DNA of 64,000 nt from a bacterium. Lineage in GTDB: Bacteria > Bacillota > Bacilli > Lactobacillales > Streptococcaceae. The stretch spans positions 1-64,000 of the forward strand of contig CAJNDO010000008.1 of NCBI GenBank assembly GCA_905221545.1. Reading direction: 5' to 3'. A program made the position numbers and the translations under genes. Under the pieces are notes generated by a model, which worked only from the letters and a program-made list of their open reading frames with translations, was not told the origin of the DNA and made no database searches. Of the stretch, positions 18,696 through 27,846 are shown piece by piece (the first letter of the stretch is position 1; the number at the start of each line of letters is the position of its first letter).

Positions 18696-19417
18696 TATTT
18701 CTTGGTTACAGCCAAGGTATGTAGTTGGCTGATTTCTTTTTTGTTAAGACGGCGGGATTCACCTGGACGAAGACCTGTCAAGTCTAGATGTCCAAAACGT
18801 GTCCGCGATAACTTGTCCACTTGGAGGCCGACAGCTTCAAACATTTTTTTAACCTGATGGTTACGCCCTTCATGGATAGTCAACTGCACCACAGAGCGGT
18901 TTTTGACTGGGTCCACTTTGAGAATCTCATATACAGCCGGCTTGGTTTTCTTACCATCAAACTCAAGTCCACGGGTCAAGGGGCGGAGATTATCCTTATT
19001 GGCCACACCTTTAACACGCGCGACATAAACCTTGTCAATCTCATTACGAGGGTGAATCATCTCATCCGTAAAATCCCCATCATTGGTCAAAATCAAAACA
19101 CCTGATGTATCCCAATCCAAACGTCCAACTGGGTAAATGCGCTCTTTTACATTTGGCAAGAGGTCCACAACCGTCTTACGGCCCTTGTCATCTGTCACGC
19201 TGGAAATAACACCGCGTGGTTTGTTAAGCAGATAATAGACTTTTTCTTCGTTGTAGATGGGCTGACCTTCCACTTCGACCTTGTCGCCTGACTTGATGGT
19301 CGTTGCTAGTTCACGTACCACTTGGCCGTTAACCGTCACCAAACCTTGCTTGATCAGCTCTTCTGCTTTTCTCCTACTGGCCACACCTGCGTGGGCAATA
19401 TACTTATTGATTCTCAT
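18695..19417 (-). CDS. rluB: 23S rRNA pseudouridine synthase, RsuA/RluB family
   Basis: Isomerises a uridine in large-subunit rRNA. The 240-residue protein has an N-terminal S4 RNA-binding domain ([22 protein letters not shown]...GLVTVNGQ) and the catalytic domain with [18 protein letters not shown] holding the catalytic Asp. [17 protein letters not shown] follows. It overlaps scpB by 14 bases. RluB is the best match by context (scpA-scpB-rluB order is common in Firmicutes), but the exact target uridine is inferred. Confidence 0.9.
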   Translation of the reverse strand: MRINKYIAHAGVASRRKAEELIKQGLVTVNGQVVRELATTIKSGDKVEVEGQPIYNEEKVYYLLNKPRGVISSVTDDKGRKTVVDLLPNVKERIYPVGRLDWDTSGVLILTNDGDFTDEMIHPRNEIDKVYVARVKGVANKDNLRPLTRGLEFDGKKTKPAVYEILKVDPVKNRSVVQLTIHEGRNHQVKKMFEAVGLQVDKLSRTRFGHLDLTGLRPGESRRLNKKEISQLHTLAVTKK

Positions 19418-19973
19418 CTTCTTCTATCCTTTCACCAAATAATTGGCTTTCTTGGGCTTGAATTTCAAGCTCATCAATCACTGGTAATTCTTCCAAATGG
19501 TTAATCCCCATGTAATCTAGGAAATAATCCGTAGTCACATAGAGGTTGGGGCGACCCAACACTTCTTTTTTCCCGTCTTCTCGTATCAGGTCAAAGGCCT
19601 GCAACTTTGCCAAGGCCCCACTCGAGTTTACCCCACGAATGGCATCAATTTCTATCCGTGTGATGGGTTGCTTGTAGGCAACGATGGACAAGGTCTCAAG
19701 GGCAGCCCGAGACAAGCTCTGGTTAATAGGCGCCTTGGAATATTCCTTCAACACCTCTGAAAACTGAGGCTTGGTCACCAATCTGTAGGCCGTACCTGTC
19801 TCAATCAGAGCCAAACTGGAATCTGGGTCCTTTTCATACTTCTGTGCTAATTTTTCTAAACTCTGTTGGATACCTGTCGGTGGTAGAGAGAGGAGTTCAG
19901 CTAACTGACGGACCCTAATCCCATCTTCACCCGCTACAAACAAGAGCGCTTCTATTTTTGCTAAAGTACTCAT
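19404..19973 (-). CDS. scpB: Segregation and condensation protein ScpB
   Basis: Winged-helix kleisin-associated subunit of the SMC condensin complex. The 189-residue protein begins with [27 protein letters not shown]. It carries the second winged helix with [27 protein letters not shown], a strong family signature, and an acidic tail. It lies 18 bases after scpA in the same operon. Confidence 0.95.
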   Translation of the reverse strand: MSTLAKIEALLFVAGEDGIRVRQLAELLSLPPTGIQQSLEKLAQKYEKDPDSSLALIETGTAYRLVTKPQFSEVLKEYSKAPINQSLSRAALETLSIVAYKQPITRIEIDAIRGVNSSGALAKLQAFDLIREDGKKEVLGRPNLYVTTDYFLDYMGINHLEELPVIDELEIQAQESQLFGERIEEDENQ

Positions 19974-19991
19974 CTTTCCTCTCTATCAAGT

Positions 19992-20720
19992 TTAGCTTTG
20001 GGCTACTTGACTTTCTTCCTTCTTTTCCATGAGATAGATATCTCCGAAACTCTCCTCTTGCAAGAGGATCAGTTCCTGGGTTTTGATTAACTCTAGGGTT
20101 GCCAAAAAGAGGGTAATGACCTCTTGGAGATTCTGGGCTTCCTTAAACAAATCCTGCAAGCGCAATTGATCTCGTCCATTCAAGGACTCTTTCACGATAA
20201 CCATCATGTCCTCAATCTTATACTCATCCCGCAAGATAGTCGTGTGATTTTGTGCAAACTCCTCTTTTTTCTTGGCTAGGATATTTGAAAAAGCTAAAAA
20301 GAGGTCAATGGTCGTCTTGTCATGCACAAGCTCCGCATCTTCGTAAATCAACTCAGTCGGTGCTTTGGAATAATACTGAGCCCGTTCTTGGTGCTTGGCT
20401 TCCAAGTGCTCCCCCAAGAGCTTGAACTTGCGATATTCTTCAATTTGAGAGAGAAGATCCTGCTCTAGATCATCCTCCAAGTCTGTTACTTCTGCCACCT
20501 TTGGCAAGAGCTTGCGACTCTTGATCAGCATCAGCTGACTGGCCATAACCATGTACTCGCCCGTCACTTCCAGACGCATGGCCTGTAGAGTTGAGACATA
20601 GGCTAGGTACTGTTCGATGACTTCCGTAATGGGCACATCGTAGATATCCATCTGGTACTTGGAAACCAGGTGCAAAAGCAGGTCCAGAGGCCCTTCAAAA
20701 TCTTTTAATTTAATATCCAT
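19992..20720 (-). CDS. scpA: Segregation and condensation protein ScpA
   Basis: Kleisin subunit bridging the SMC heads in the condensin complex. The 242-residue protein starts with the diagnostic [30 protein letters not shown]. It continues with YLVMASQLM-type helix ([20 protein letters not shown]) and has the C-terminal winged helix [20 protein letters not shown]. Its start codon overlaps the end of the xerD-like gene by one base. Confidence 0.96.
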   Translation of the reverse strand: MDIKLKDFEGPLDLLLHLVSKYQMDIYDVPITEVIEQYLAYVSTLQAMRLEVTGEYMVMASQLMLIKSRKLLPKVAEVTDLEDDLEQDLLSQIEEYRKFKLLGEHLEAKHQERAQYYSKAPTELIYEDAELVHDKTTIDLFLAFSNILAKKKEEFAQNHTTILRDEYKIEDMMVIVKESLNGRDQLRLQDLFKEAQNLQEVITLFLATLELIKTQELILLQEESFGDIYLMEKKEESQVAQS

Positions 20721-21460
20721 TATCTATATTTTTCTAAGGTCAGGACTGTTTTTAATCCTAATTTTTTTGCAATTTCGTACAAATCGACCTTGTTTTCAAT
20801 TTGTCTTAAAATGAACTGTTCCCGCAAGGCTTGGGCTGATAAGGTTGGGAAACCTTTCTCCTTGACAAAGGACTCCAACTGACGGAAGGCCCACTGACGA
20901 GAATAAGCTTTCCCTGCCCTTTCAAACAGATAGGTCTGCCCCATCAAGGATTCCAACTCTGAAAGCAAGGTTGTGGGAATGGTGACAATCCTATGTTGGG
21001 AAGCCTTGCTGATTCTCAGCACCTGAAAATCCAGATTGATATCCACAACCTTGAGGGCTAAAATCTCACTTGGCAAGAGCCCTATTTCCAAGATAAGAAG
21101 CGCCATTAAACGTCCCTCTGGATAGTCGCTTTCCTGCCAAAAAGAGTCTAGGTCTAGCAGTTCTGGCTTTTCGGTCTTCTTTTCAGCTTGTTTAGCTAAT
21201 TCCAAGCGATAAAAGCTGTCCACCTCTTCTTTTTGGTAGAGAAAGTAGAGAAATTGATTACAAGCCGAAATTTTCCGCTTCTGGGCGCTGACTTTCAGAC
21301 TGGCTAGCTGGGCTTGGTAAATCTTGAGACTTGTCTCTGAAATCCGCTCGCCCACAATGTCTAAAAATTGCTCCAAATCATACTTATAGGACTGCTTGGA
21401 ATTGGCAGACAAGCCCTGCTTTTCCTCTAAAAAGGCTGAAATCCTGTCTCTCATTTGCAT
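20720..21460 (-). CDS. XerD-like tyrosine recombinase-family protein, degenerate active site
   Basis: A 246-residue relative of tyrosine recombinases with a SAM-like N-terminal core-binding domain ([24 protein letters not shown]). The C-terminal domain aligns with the catalytic domain but lacks key residues. Arg I, normally in GLRxSEL, reads GLLPSEI. The HxLR block reads AQALREQF, with the first His replaced by Gln and the following His by Glu. Only the second Arg and a terminal Tyr (TLEKYR) remain. It is therefore probably not an active Xer recombinase. The gene starts within the end of the CBS-protein gene and overlaps scpA. Linkage to scpAB suggests a chromosome-maintenance context, by inference. 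Confidence 0.85.
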   Translation of the reverse strand: MQMRDRISAFLEEKQGLSANSKQSYKYDLEQFLDIVGERISETSLKIYQAQLASLKVSAQKRKISACNQFLYFLYQKEEVDSFYRLELAKQAEKKTEKPELLDLDSFWQESDYPEGRLMALLILEIGLLPSEILALKVVDINLDFQVLRISKASQHRIVTIPTTLLSELESLMGQTYLFERAGKAYSRQWAFRQLESFVKEKGFPTLSAQALREQFILRQIENKVDLYEIAKKLGLKTVLTLEKYR

Positions 21461-21912
21461 CGAATCTCATATTCCTTACTAAAGTCATGCAATAGAGCAT
21501 TGACAGCCTTGAGGATAGACTTGCGCGTGATAATCCCTTGGAAAATACCTTCTGCGTCCACAACCGGTAAGAAAGACTCATCTACCAGCTTGTGCAAGAC
21601 CTCCGTAATGGTAAAATCTGGCGAAACAACCGCTACGTCCCTTTTCGTCATATGAACGATATCCGTATCCGCCATGATTTCTGGGCTCAGGTCATGCTCC
21701 ATTTGATAAGCCATAATATCTCTGAGCCCAATAGTCCCAACAAACTGCTTTTCATCTGTTACAACAGGAACACGAGTATAGGTCATCTGACTGAGCAAGA
21801 GGGTCGCATGATCCGCATTGTGGGTATCAATCAACACAGCTAGATTTTCAGCAGGGGTCAAAAAAGTTTCCTCTTGACCCAGCAAGAAAGTCTCAAACTC
21901 CTTGGCAATCAT
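21451..21912 (-). CDS. CBS-domain protein (CbpB/YkuL-like)
   Basis: A 153-residue cytosolic protein consisting of a short N-terminal helix and a tandem CBS pair. The first CBS spans about residues 20-85 (YTRVPVVTDEKQFVGTIGLRDIM), the second about 90-150 (SFLPVVDAEGIFQGIITRKSILKAVN). Such single-Bateman proteins bind adenine nucleotides, and YkuL/CbpB relatives bind c-di-AMP and affect (p)ppGpp synthesis; that role is inference here. It overlaps the phosphoesterase gene upstream by four bases and the xerD-like gene downstream by ten. Confidence 0.85.
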   Translation of the reverse strand: MIAKEFETFLLGQEETFLTPAENLAVLIDTHNADHATLLLSQMTYTRVPVVTDEKQFVGTIGLRDIMAYQMEHDLSPEIMADTDIVHMTKRDVAVVSPDFTITEVLHKLVDESFLPVVDAEGIFQGIITRKSILKAVNALLHDFSKEYEIRCK

Positions 21913-22430
21913 CGGCTAAACTCCTTGGACAAGCCTGGATACACCTCATGGTCTCGTGTCAAAAAGTCGACTTTGAAATAACTGTCATCAATCTCCACAC
22001 GAGCATAGAGACATTCTCTGATAGTCCCACGTGGTTGGCTGATAGAACCTGGATTTAGAAAGAGGGTCTTGCCTTCCATCCAAGCATTTGGCACATGCAA
22101 GTGACCATAGAGGCAGATATCGGCCTCTTCTTCCTGAGCCCAGTAGTCCAACTTTTGAAAATTGAAATTAATGTCAAACAAGTGACCATGGGTTTGGATA
22201 ATCTTGGTCGAACCAAGATCAGTTACCAAACGTTCTGGGTAGCCGGCGTAGAAGTCCATGTTCCCTTTAACAACACGGATTCCCTCCCAAAGTGGAGAAT
22301 CGGGACGCAGTTCAGAATCGCCGTTATGAAAAACGGCATCAACTTTACCCACATAGCGATCACGGATTTCTTCCACAATCAAGCTATCGCCATGAGAATC
22401 GCTCATTACAATGATGGTTTGCTTTGCCAT
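21909..22430 (-). CDS. Calcineurin-like metallophosphoesterase (YfcE/MJ0936 family)
   Basis: A 173-residue dimetal phosphodiesterase. Metal ligands are visible in order: SDSHGD (DxH), HNGDSE (GD), VVKGNMD (GNxD equivalent with Asn), THGHLFD and YGHLHVP (GHxH). The physiological substrate is not shown by sequence; family members hydrolyse phosphodiesters such as cyclic or linear nucleotides. The gene overlaps rdgB by 25 bases and the CBS gene by four. Confidence 0.9.
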   Translation of the reverse strand: MAKQTIIVMSDSHGDSLIVEEIRDRYVGKVDAVFHNGDSELRPDSPLWEGIRVVKGNMDFYAGYPERLVTDLGSTKIIQTHGHLFDINFNFQKLDYWAQEEEADICLYGHLHVPNAWMEGKTLFLNPGSISQPRGTIRECLYARVEIDDSYFKVDFLTRDHEVYPGLSKEFSR

Positions 22431-23377
22431 GATGGAAATACCTCCAAAAGTTTCTTAACGGCTAAGGCACGGTGAGATTGGCTATTTTTTTCTTCAAGGG
22501 TTAATTCAGCTGAGGACTTGCCTGTCTCTCCTACAAGGAAGAGAGGGTCATAGCCAAAGCCATTTTCACCCTTAGGTTCAAAGTTAATGTAGCCTGGCCA
22601 GTCTGCTTCAACAACCAAACTTTCCTTGTTTGGACTGGCTACGACTAGGGTTGTATGGAATTGAGCCGAGCGGTCCTTGAGTTCAAAGACCATGGCCAAT
22701 TCGTGCAAGAGTTTAGCATTATTTTCACGGTCAGTTGCTCCCACACCTGCGAAACGAGCTGACCAGACGCCTGGCAAGCCACCAAGGACATCGACTTTCA
22801 GTCCAGAATCATCTGCCAAAACCATCTTGCCCGTTAATTGAGAAATAGTTTCTGCCTTAAGGCGGGCATTTTCTTCGAAGGTCATGCCTGTTTCTGCTAC
22901 TTCAGGTAGGTCAGGATAGTCATTGAGATTTTCCACATCGTAGCCTAGCTTGTCAAAGATAGCTCGAAATTCCTTGGTCTTGCCCTCGTTACGAGTCGCA
23001 ATCAACAAGGTCTCTCTGACCTTATTTGTTTCAAAGAAATCATGAACATTGACCCCTTCTTTGGGCAATTCCACATACAAGAGTTGGCCATTTTCAACCA
23101 AAAGCAAAGTTCCCTGACGTTGTATGACTTCTAGATTGCGACCTGCTTCTTGGTTTAGTATATCTACCACAAAAGACAATAAACGGTAGCGAGAACCATA
23201 GCGTAAAACAGTAACTGAAATCGGGAAACCTCGTTCCTCGTCTCGAAAGATTTTGGCCAATCCAACCAGAGGGAAATCCAAGTCTTCATCAGTCAATGTC
23301 CGGACGCCACCAAAAATACTATAGGACCCGACATACCAGTCCTGGTCATCCTTGTATTCATAAATTTTATTTGTCAT
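22406..23377 (-). CDS. rdgB: Non-canonical purine NTP pyrophosphatase RdgB/HAM1 with N-terminal extension
   Basis: House-cleaning enzyme hydrolysing ITP, dITP and XTP to monophosphates. The 323-residue protein has about 125 extra N-terminal residues ([20 protein letters not shown]...) typical of streptococcal members and of unknown function. The Ham1 core follows: [43 protein letters not shown] and [11 protein letters not shown]. The start at 23377 makes an ATGA overlap with the murI stop, with GGAG about eleven bases upstream. Second gene of the murI operon. Confidence 0.94.
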   Translation of the reverse strand: MTNKIYEYKDDQDWYVGSYSIFGGVRTLTDEDLDFPLVGLAKIFRDEERGFPISVTVLRYGSRYRLLSFVVDILNQEAGRNLEVIQRQGTLLLVENGQLLYVELPKEGVNVHDFFETNKVRETLLIATRNEGKTKEFRAIFDKLGYDVENLNDYPDLPEVAETGMTFEENARLKAETISQLTGKMVLADDSGLKVDVLGGLPGVWSARFAGVGATDRENNAKLLHELAMVFELKDRSAQFHTTLVVASPNKESLVVEADWPGYINFEPKGENGFGYDPLFLVGETGKSSAELTLEEKNSQSHRALAVKKLLEVFPSWQSKPSL

Positions 23378-24168
23378 AATTCTACATGCTCCACATGAAT
23401 TTCTTTTTCCAGCCATTCTTCACCTATTTGGGCAAAACTTTGGCTGCTAGCTGTTGTGTAAAAACGGTGTTGGAGTGGTCCAGCATCGCGACCACGATTG
23501 ATTTCAAAATAATTGAGTAAGACTGAGATATCCCGTACGCACTCTGCCCCACTATCGATGAGCTGAACCTTTGGCCCCATGACATTTTGAATAATGGGTC
23601 TTAGGAGTGGATAATGAGTACAGCCCAAAATCAGGCTATCCACCTTTCCAACCAAGGGACGCAGGGTTTCATAAACCACTTTTTTGGTGACACTGGTTGA
23701 CAGGGCACCTGACTCGACCAAGGGGGCAAACTTGGGACAGGCCAAACTCTCCACCTGTAAGTCTGGATCCAGATCATGGATTTTCTGGCGGTAAATGTCT
23801 GATTGTACCGTCATGGGCGTTCCAATCACTCCGATTTTCCTACCTTGGCTAGACTTGATGGCTGCCGAAGCTCCTGGCAAAATCACACCTAGAACAGGAA
23901 TATCTAGTTGAGCCTTGATTTCTTCCCAGACGACCGCAGTCGCAGTGTTACAAGCAATGACAATCATCTTGACATCCTTGGTCAAGAGAAAATTGACCAG
24001 CTGCCAAGTATATTCACGAATTTGCTCAGCAGGACGGGGACCATAAGGCGCCCGCGCCGAATCTCCAATATAGACGATTTCTTCATGGGGAAGCTGGCGC
24101 ATGAGCTCACGCACAACGGTCAAGCCCCCGACACCCGAATCCAAAAAACCAATTGGTCGATTATCCAT
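23374..24168 (-). CDS. murI: Glutamate racemase
   Basis: Makes D-glutamate for peptidoglycan from L-glutamate. The 264-residue protein shows [19 protein letters not shown], the first catalytic cysteine in [14 protein letters not shown] and the second in [14 protein letters not shown]. First gene of the long operon murI to yidD; translational overlap with rdgB. No consensus promoter is clear upstream, only a CATAAT-type -10 near 24210. Confidence 0.97.
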   Translation of the reverse strand: MDNRPIGFLDSGVGGLTVVRELMRQLPHEEIVYIGDSARAPYGPRPAEQIREYTWQLVNFLLTKDVKMIVIACNTATAVVWEEIKAQLDIPVLGVILPGASAAIKSSQGRKIGVIGTPMTVQSDIYRQKIHDLDPDLQVESLACPKFAPLVESGALSTSVTKKVVYETLRPLVGKVDSLILGCTHYPLLRPIIQNVMGPKVQLIDSGAECVRDISVLLNYFEINRGRDAGPLQHRFYTTASSQSFAQIGEEWLEKEIHVEHVEL

Positions 24169-24367
24169 ACAGTCTTCTTTCTAGTCTTTTTTCTGATTGA
24201 TAGTTCATTATGATTATTTATCCTTATGAACTGAATGACAGTCTAATCAATAACTATCTCTCTTAATCATAATCAAATATCAATAGAATGCAAGGAAAAA
24301 GTCTCATCCCTAAACCATAGCCAACATAGTGAGAAGTCTGGAACTTTCATCCCAGACTTTTCCTTAT

Positions 24368-24619
24368 TTATTTTTTCTTTTTATTGTTGGCAAGGGCTGC
24401 TTTTTGTTGGCGGATGATTTGGTGGTAAACTTGTTGCACCTTAGCTTCGCTTGGTTTTTGACCATTTGCACTCAAAAGAGTACGAACCGCTTCAGCATTC
24501 AAACGTGGGTTGTCAGCGAATTCTTTTTCAATTTGCTTACGAACCAAGTACATTCCTCCTAGAGCTCCTCCTAGAAAAGCTAGCACAATCAATACAATTG
24601 CTAAAAGTAAATCCATCAT
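24368..24619 (-). CDS. YneF family protein
   Basis: An 83-residue single-pass membrane protein. [33 protein letters not shown] is the family N-terminus, followed by [27 protein letters not shown] and a lysine-rich tail. The start is at one of two adjacent ATG codons (24619 or 24616), with GGAG just upstream. An extended -10 promoter (TGGTATAAT, 24650-24655) lies in front. Function is unknown. Confidence 0.88.
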
Positions 24620-24649
24620 TTTTCTCCTGTTTCTTTTTGAGTCTCTTTC

Positions 24650-24655
24650 ATTATA
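24650..24655 (-). promoter_or_regulatory. yneF promoter (extended -10)
   Basis: Minus strand TGGTATAAT about 30 bases before the yneF start; no good -35 hexamer. Confidence 0.6.
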
Positions 24656-24717
24656 CCATAAACTAGCCACCCTGACCAGTTTGTTTTACGCTTTCAGAGA
24701 TGGAATAGATAGCAAAA

Positions 24718-24748
24718 AGAACCCTGCTTTTCTGCAAAAGAGGGCTCC
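24718..24748 (-). terminator. Hairpin terminator candidate upstream of yneF
   Basis: Minus strand GAGCCCT...AGGGTTC stem enclosing an inner TTTTGC/GCAAAA-like pair, followed by TTTTTGC. Backs up the terminator at 24785. Confidence 0.5.
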
Positions 24749-24784
24749 TTACTAAGTTTAATTTACATAGATAGCCAGTGTAAG

Positions 24785-24815
24785 AAACAAAAGACTGAAA
24801 CACTAGATTTCAGCC
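24785..24815 (-). terminator. Terminator after the aromatic amino-acid ABC operon
   Basis: Minus strand GGCTGAAA...TTTCAGTC stem with a seven-base loop, followed by TTTTGTTTC, directly after the ATPase stop codon. Confidence 0.75.
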
Positions 24816-24822
24816 TTTTTCT

Positions 24823-25626
24823 TTATCCCAACACTAATTCATCACTAACGAGGCTTTGGCCACTATTTTTCTGGAAGAGATGCATGAGGTCTTCAACTGT
24901 CAGATGCATTTTCTCTTCTCCTTTGACATCCACCACTATCTTGCCTTGATAGAGCATAATGAGACGATTGCCGTACTCAATCGCATGGTTCATATCATGT
25001 GTAATCATCAGAGTAGTCAACTGATGGTGTTCCACAATCTTTTGCGTCAAGTCCATCACCATTTGACTGGTTTTCGGGTCAAGTGCCGCAGTATGTTCAT
25101 CCAACAACAAGAGCTTAGGTTTCACCAAGGCTGCCATAACCAGGGTCAAGGCCTGTCTCTGTCCTCCTGAAAGGTATTGAGTATCCACTTTCAAACGATT
25201 TTCCAGACCAATATTCAACTCTTTCAAGGCCTCTTGAAACTGAATTCTGTCCTTCTCCTTCACGCCCCAGCCAAGTCCTCTTTTTTGTCCACGTCTCAAG
25301 GCAATGGCCATATTCTCCTCAATCGTCAAACGAGAAGCTGTCCCCATCTTAGGATCTTGAAAAACACGGGCAATATCCTTGGCTCTCTTTCGTACACTCA
25401 GATTTTTAATGGATTTCCCTTCCAACAAAAGGTCCCCTTCGTCCACAGATAGATTTCCAGCCAAGATATTCATCAAAGTGGATTTCCCTGCGCCATTTCC
25501 ACCAATCACAGAGATAAAATCTCCCTCTTCAACCTCTAAATCTAATCCTTTGAGGACATGGTTCTCATTGACCGTCCCTGCTTCAAATGTTTTGTGAATA
25601 TTTTCAAGTGTTAACAAACTTGCCAT
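24823..25626 (-). CDS. Aromatic amino-acid ABC transporter ATP-binding protein (TrpXYZ type)
   Basis: ATPase subunit, 267 residues, with Walker A GGNGAGKSTLMN, signature YLSGGQRQALTLVMAAL, Walker B LLLLDEHTAALDPK and the H-loop TTLMITHDMNHAIEYG. The LDEHTAALDP form (His after Glu) is characteristic of this transporter class. It ends the operon of binding protein, permease and ATPase. The substrate is inferred from the partner binding protein and from the leader peptide. Confidence 0.88.
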   Translation of the reverse strand: MASLLTLENIHKTFEAGTVNENHVLKGLDLEVEEGDFISVIGGNGAGKSTLMNILAGNLSVDEGDLLLEGKSIKNLSVRKRAKDIARVFQDPKMGTASRLTIEENMAIALRRGQKRGLGWGVKEKDRIQFQEALKELNIGLENRLKVDTQYLSGGQRQALTLVMAALVKPKLLLLDEHTAALDPKTSQMVMDLTQKIVEHHQLTTLMITHDMNHAIEYGNRLIMLYQGKIVVDVKGEEKMHLTVEDLMHLFQKNSGQSLVSDELVLG

Positions 25627-25638
25627 AACTGTCTCCTC

Positions 25639-26532
25639 CTATTCATTTCTCAGTTTCAAACCACGAATCTTTAATCTCTTTTGCAATTCTGGTGCAAATA
25701 AAACCAAGGCTAGCAAAATTGCATTAAAGAGACGAACCAGGTTTTGATCTAGATTTGGAATTTCATAGATATTTAAAATAATCAAACGGTAAACAATAGC
25801 ACCGATCCCGATGGATAACAAACGTCCTCCAATGGTCAAGTCATGTATCAAGACTTCCGCAATAATGACTGCACTCAAACCAACAACGATGGTTCCTGTC
25901 CCAGAAGTCACATCTGAAAATCCATCATTTTGAGCAAATAAGGAACCACACAGAGCAATCAGACCATTGGAAATCATATAACCAACGATCTTCATGGTAT
26001 CTACATTGACCCCATTGGCCTCACTCATCGGAATATTGTCCCCAGTCGAACGCAAGACCAAGCCAATCTCCGTTTTCATCAAAAGAGTCAAAACTAGACA
26101 AACAAGTAAGAGACAGGCCAAACTGAATGAGAAGACAGCTTCTTCAGTTGTCAACCCCAAGCTCGCTAATTGCTTAAAGACAGTTGAAGAATCTCCCAAG
26201 GAAAGATTGGGCACACTTCCCATGATTTTAATATTGATTGAATAGAGCCCTGTCAAGGTCACAATCCCTGTCAAGAGAGCTGGGATTTTCATCTTGGTGT
26301 GGAGCATTCCTGATACAAGACCTGCTACCATACCTGCCAGCAAAGCAAGTAAGGTCGCAATCCAAGGATTGACCCCTGCCTGTATCTGCGATACGACGAC
26401 AGCTGCCCCCAAAGGAAAGGCTCCTTCAGCAGTCATATCCGCAATATCCAAAATACGGAAAGTCAAGTAGACTCCAATGGCCATAATCGACCACAACAAA
26501 CCTTCTGATAAACTAGATAATACAAAACTCAT
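25639..26532 (-). CDS. Aromatic amino-acid ABC transporter permease
   Basis: A 297-residue permease of the BPD_transp_2 (branched-chain/ribose-type) fold with about eight membrane segments. It begins MSFVLSSLSEGLLWSIMAIGVYLTFRILDIADMTAEGAFPLGAAV and carries the coupling region SEANGVNVDTMKIVGYMISNGLIALCGSLFAQ. It lies 11 bases after the binding-protein gene and 12 before the ATPase. Substrate by association. Confidence 0.85.
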   Translation of the reverse strand: MSFVLSSLSEGLLWSIMAIGVYLTFRILDIADMTAEGAFPLGAAVVVSQIQAGVNPWIATLLALLAGMVAGLVSGMLHTKMKIPALLTGIVTLTGLYSINIKIMGSVPNLSLGDSSTVFKQLASLGLTTEEAVFSFSLACLLLVCLVLTLLMKTEIGLVLRSTGDNIPMSEANGVNVDTMKIVGYMISNGLIALCGSLFAQNDGFSDVTSGTGTIVVGLSAVIIAEVLIHDLTIGGRLLSIGIGAIVYRLIILNIYEIPNLDQNLVRLFNAILLALVLFAPELQKRLKIRGLKLRNE

Positions 26533-26543
26533 CTTAAACCTCC

Positions 26544-27521
26544 TTATTCCTTGCTTTCTAACTTACTAATATCAATTCCCAATGCATCTGCCATTTCTTT
26601 ATTGGTATGCAATTCCAGTTTTTCAGGTAACTCAACTGCTATATTTTCTGGCTTTTCACCTTTTAAAACACGAATCAACATGCGGGCTGTCTGACGGCCC
26701 AATTCTTCATAATTGGTTCCGTAGTTATATAAACCACCAACCGCAATCATTTCTGTTGAACCACCAAATACTGGAACCTTGTGTTTAATAGAAACCTGCT
26801 TGACTGTTTCCATGGTTGATGAAATGATATTATCCGTTGGTACAAAAACCATATCCACTTCTGCCATCAAGCTCTCTGCTGCCGCCTTGACGTTGTTACT
26901 GTCCAAGATTGTTTTTTCAACAACGGTAAAGCCTTTTTCTTCCAGAAGGCGCTTAGCTTCATCCTTTTGGACAACTGAATTTGGCTCGCTCTGAGTATAG
27001 AGGATTCCAATTGTTTTAGCCTTTGGTAACACTTTCTTTATCAAATTGATTTGGGTTGAAATGGCATCTGATGACTGGTCGCTTGTCCCCGTCACATTTC
27101 CCCCAGGGTGTTCTCTTGACTCAACCAACTTGGCACTTACAGGGTCTGTTACAGCTGAAAAGATAACCGGTGTCGTTTGTGTTGTATTAGCTAAGCTCTG
27201 AGCAGAAGGCGTTGCGATGGCTAGTATGACATCGCTAGATTCTGCAAGTTGCTGGGAAATGGTTTTTAGATTTCTTTGTTCTCCCTGTGCATTTTGCAAA
27301 TCAATCTCGATATTTTTCCCCTCAATATAGCCTTGCCTGGCCAGCTCATCCATAAAACCTTCTCTAGTAGCGTCTAGGGACTGGTGGGTAATAAACTGCG
27401 AAATACCGATACGAAAAACATCTTTTTTCTTATCTGCCTTCAACTGATGCAAACTAATCAGAGAGGTCAAGAGGATCCCCACTACCAAGAGAGGGGCTAG
27501 TAATTTTCGAACAACTTTCAT
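26544..27521 (-). CDS. Aromatic amino-acid ABC transporter substrate-binding protein (TrpX-like)
   Basis: A 325-residue extracytoplasmic binding protein of the PF04392-type family. The N-terminal hydrophobic segment LLAPLLVVGILLTSLISLH has no cysteine lipobox, so unlike PiuA and AmiA it is not a lipoprotein and is probably held by an uncleaved anchor. The two lobes are seen as FRIGISQFITHQSLDATREGF and GILYTQSEPNSVVQKDEAK, with VFVPTDNIISSTMETV and VFGGSTEMIAVGGLYNYGTNYEELGRQ near the ligand site. Relatives are annotated as tryptophan/aromatic amino-acid binders. RBS AAGGAG precedes ATG 27521. A BOX repeat and a conditional terminator lie between promoter and gene. Confidence 0.85.
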   Translation of the reverse strand: MKVVRKLLAPLLVVGILLTSLISLHQLKADKKKDVFRIGISQFITHQSLDATREGFMDELARQGYIEGKNIEIDLQNAQGEQRNLKTISQQLAESSDVILAIATPSAQSLANTTQTTPVIFSAVTDPVSAKLVESREHPGGNVTGTSDQSSDAISTQINLIKKVLPKAKTIGILYTQSEPNSVVQKDEAKRLLEEKGFTVVEKTILDSNNVKAAAESLMAEVDMVFVPTDNIISSTMETVKQVSIKHKVPVFGGSTEMIAVGGLYNYGTNYEELGRQTARMLIRVLKGEKPENIAVELPEKLELHTNKEMADALGIDISKLESKE

Positions 27522-27547
27522 AATGAAACTCCTTCTCAGAAAAGATA

Positions 27548-27652
27548 AAACTCAATGAAAATCAAAGAGCAAACTAGGAAACTAGCCGCAGGCTGTACTT
27601 GAGTACGGCAAGGCGACGTTGACGTGGTTTGAATTTGATTTTCGAAGAGTAT
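27548..27652. repeat. BOX-type repeat (A-C form) in the aromatic transporter leader
   Basis: About 105 bases from ACTCAATGAAAATCAAAGAG to TTTTCGAAGAGTAT. It contains boxC (gcaaactaggaaactagccg) and a boxA core (tacggcaaggcgacgttgac) matching the widely used BOX primer region. It sits between the leader terminator and the RBS of the binding-protein gene, so it is part of the read-through mRNA. Confidence 0.88.
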
Positions 27653-27654
27653 AA

Positions 27655-27686
27655 AACAAAAAACCGCCTAGATACTATCTAAACGG
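27655..27686 (-). terminator. Leader (attenuator) terminator of the aromatic transporter operon
   Basis: Minus strand CCGTTTAGAT (27686-27677), AGT loop, ATCTAGGCGG (27673-27664), then TTTTTTGTTTT. Ten pairs including two G-U. It lies about 230 bases into the transcript, before the BOX and structural genes. Confidence 0.85.
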
Positions 27687-27846
27687 ATGCTTGAAATAAT
27701 CTAACAAGTTATAACTTAGCTAGTCCATTTAGATATTCATCTATATGGACCACAATCAAAAATCTTAGCCACATAGATACAAACAAATTGCTTGAACTGT
27801 TTGCATCCATGGTGACATGTCTACAAACACTATCTAAAGTAGCTAA
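27664..27846 (-). promoter_or_regulatory. Attenuator: six alternating pairing segments
   Basis: In transcript order: seg1 27846-27830, seg2 27780-27764, seg3 27750-27739, seg4 27734-27723, seg5 27686-27677, seg6 27673-27664. 1:2 pairs as 8+6 bp around a bulge. 3:4 pairs at 11 of 12. 5:6 is the terminator. Alternatively 2:3 (AUCUAUGUGG with CCAUAUAGAU) and 4:5 (AUCUAAAUGG with CCGUUUAGAU) each give 10 pairs with one G-U. Segment 1 overlaps the last codons of the leader peptide. Ribosome stalling there would release segment 2 and flip the set to antitermination. Pairing is read directly; the switch is inferred. Confidence 0.75.

Noticed and set aside
27765..27818. Second small frame with a Trp codon as the sensing peptide
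   Set aside because: Seventeen codons with one Trp only, no ribosome-binding site, and it lies inside pairing segments; kept only as a remark.
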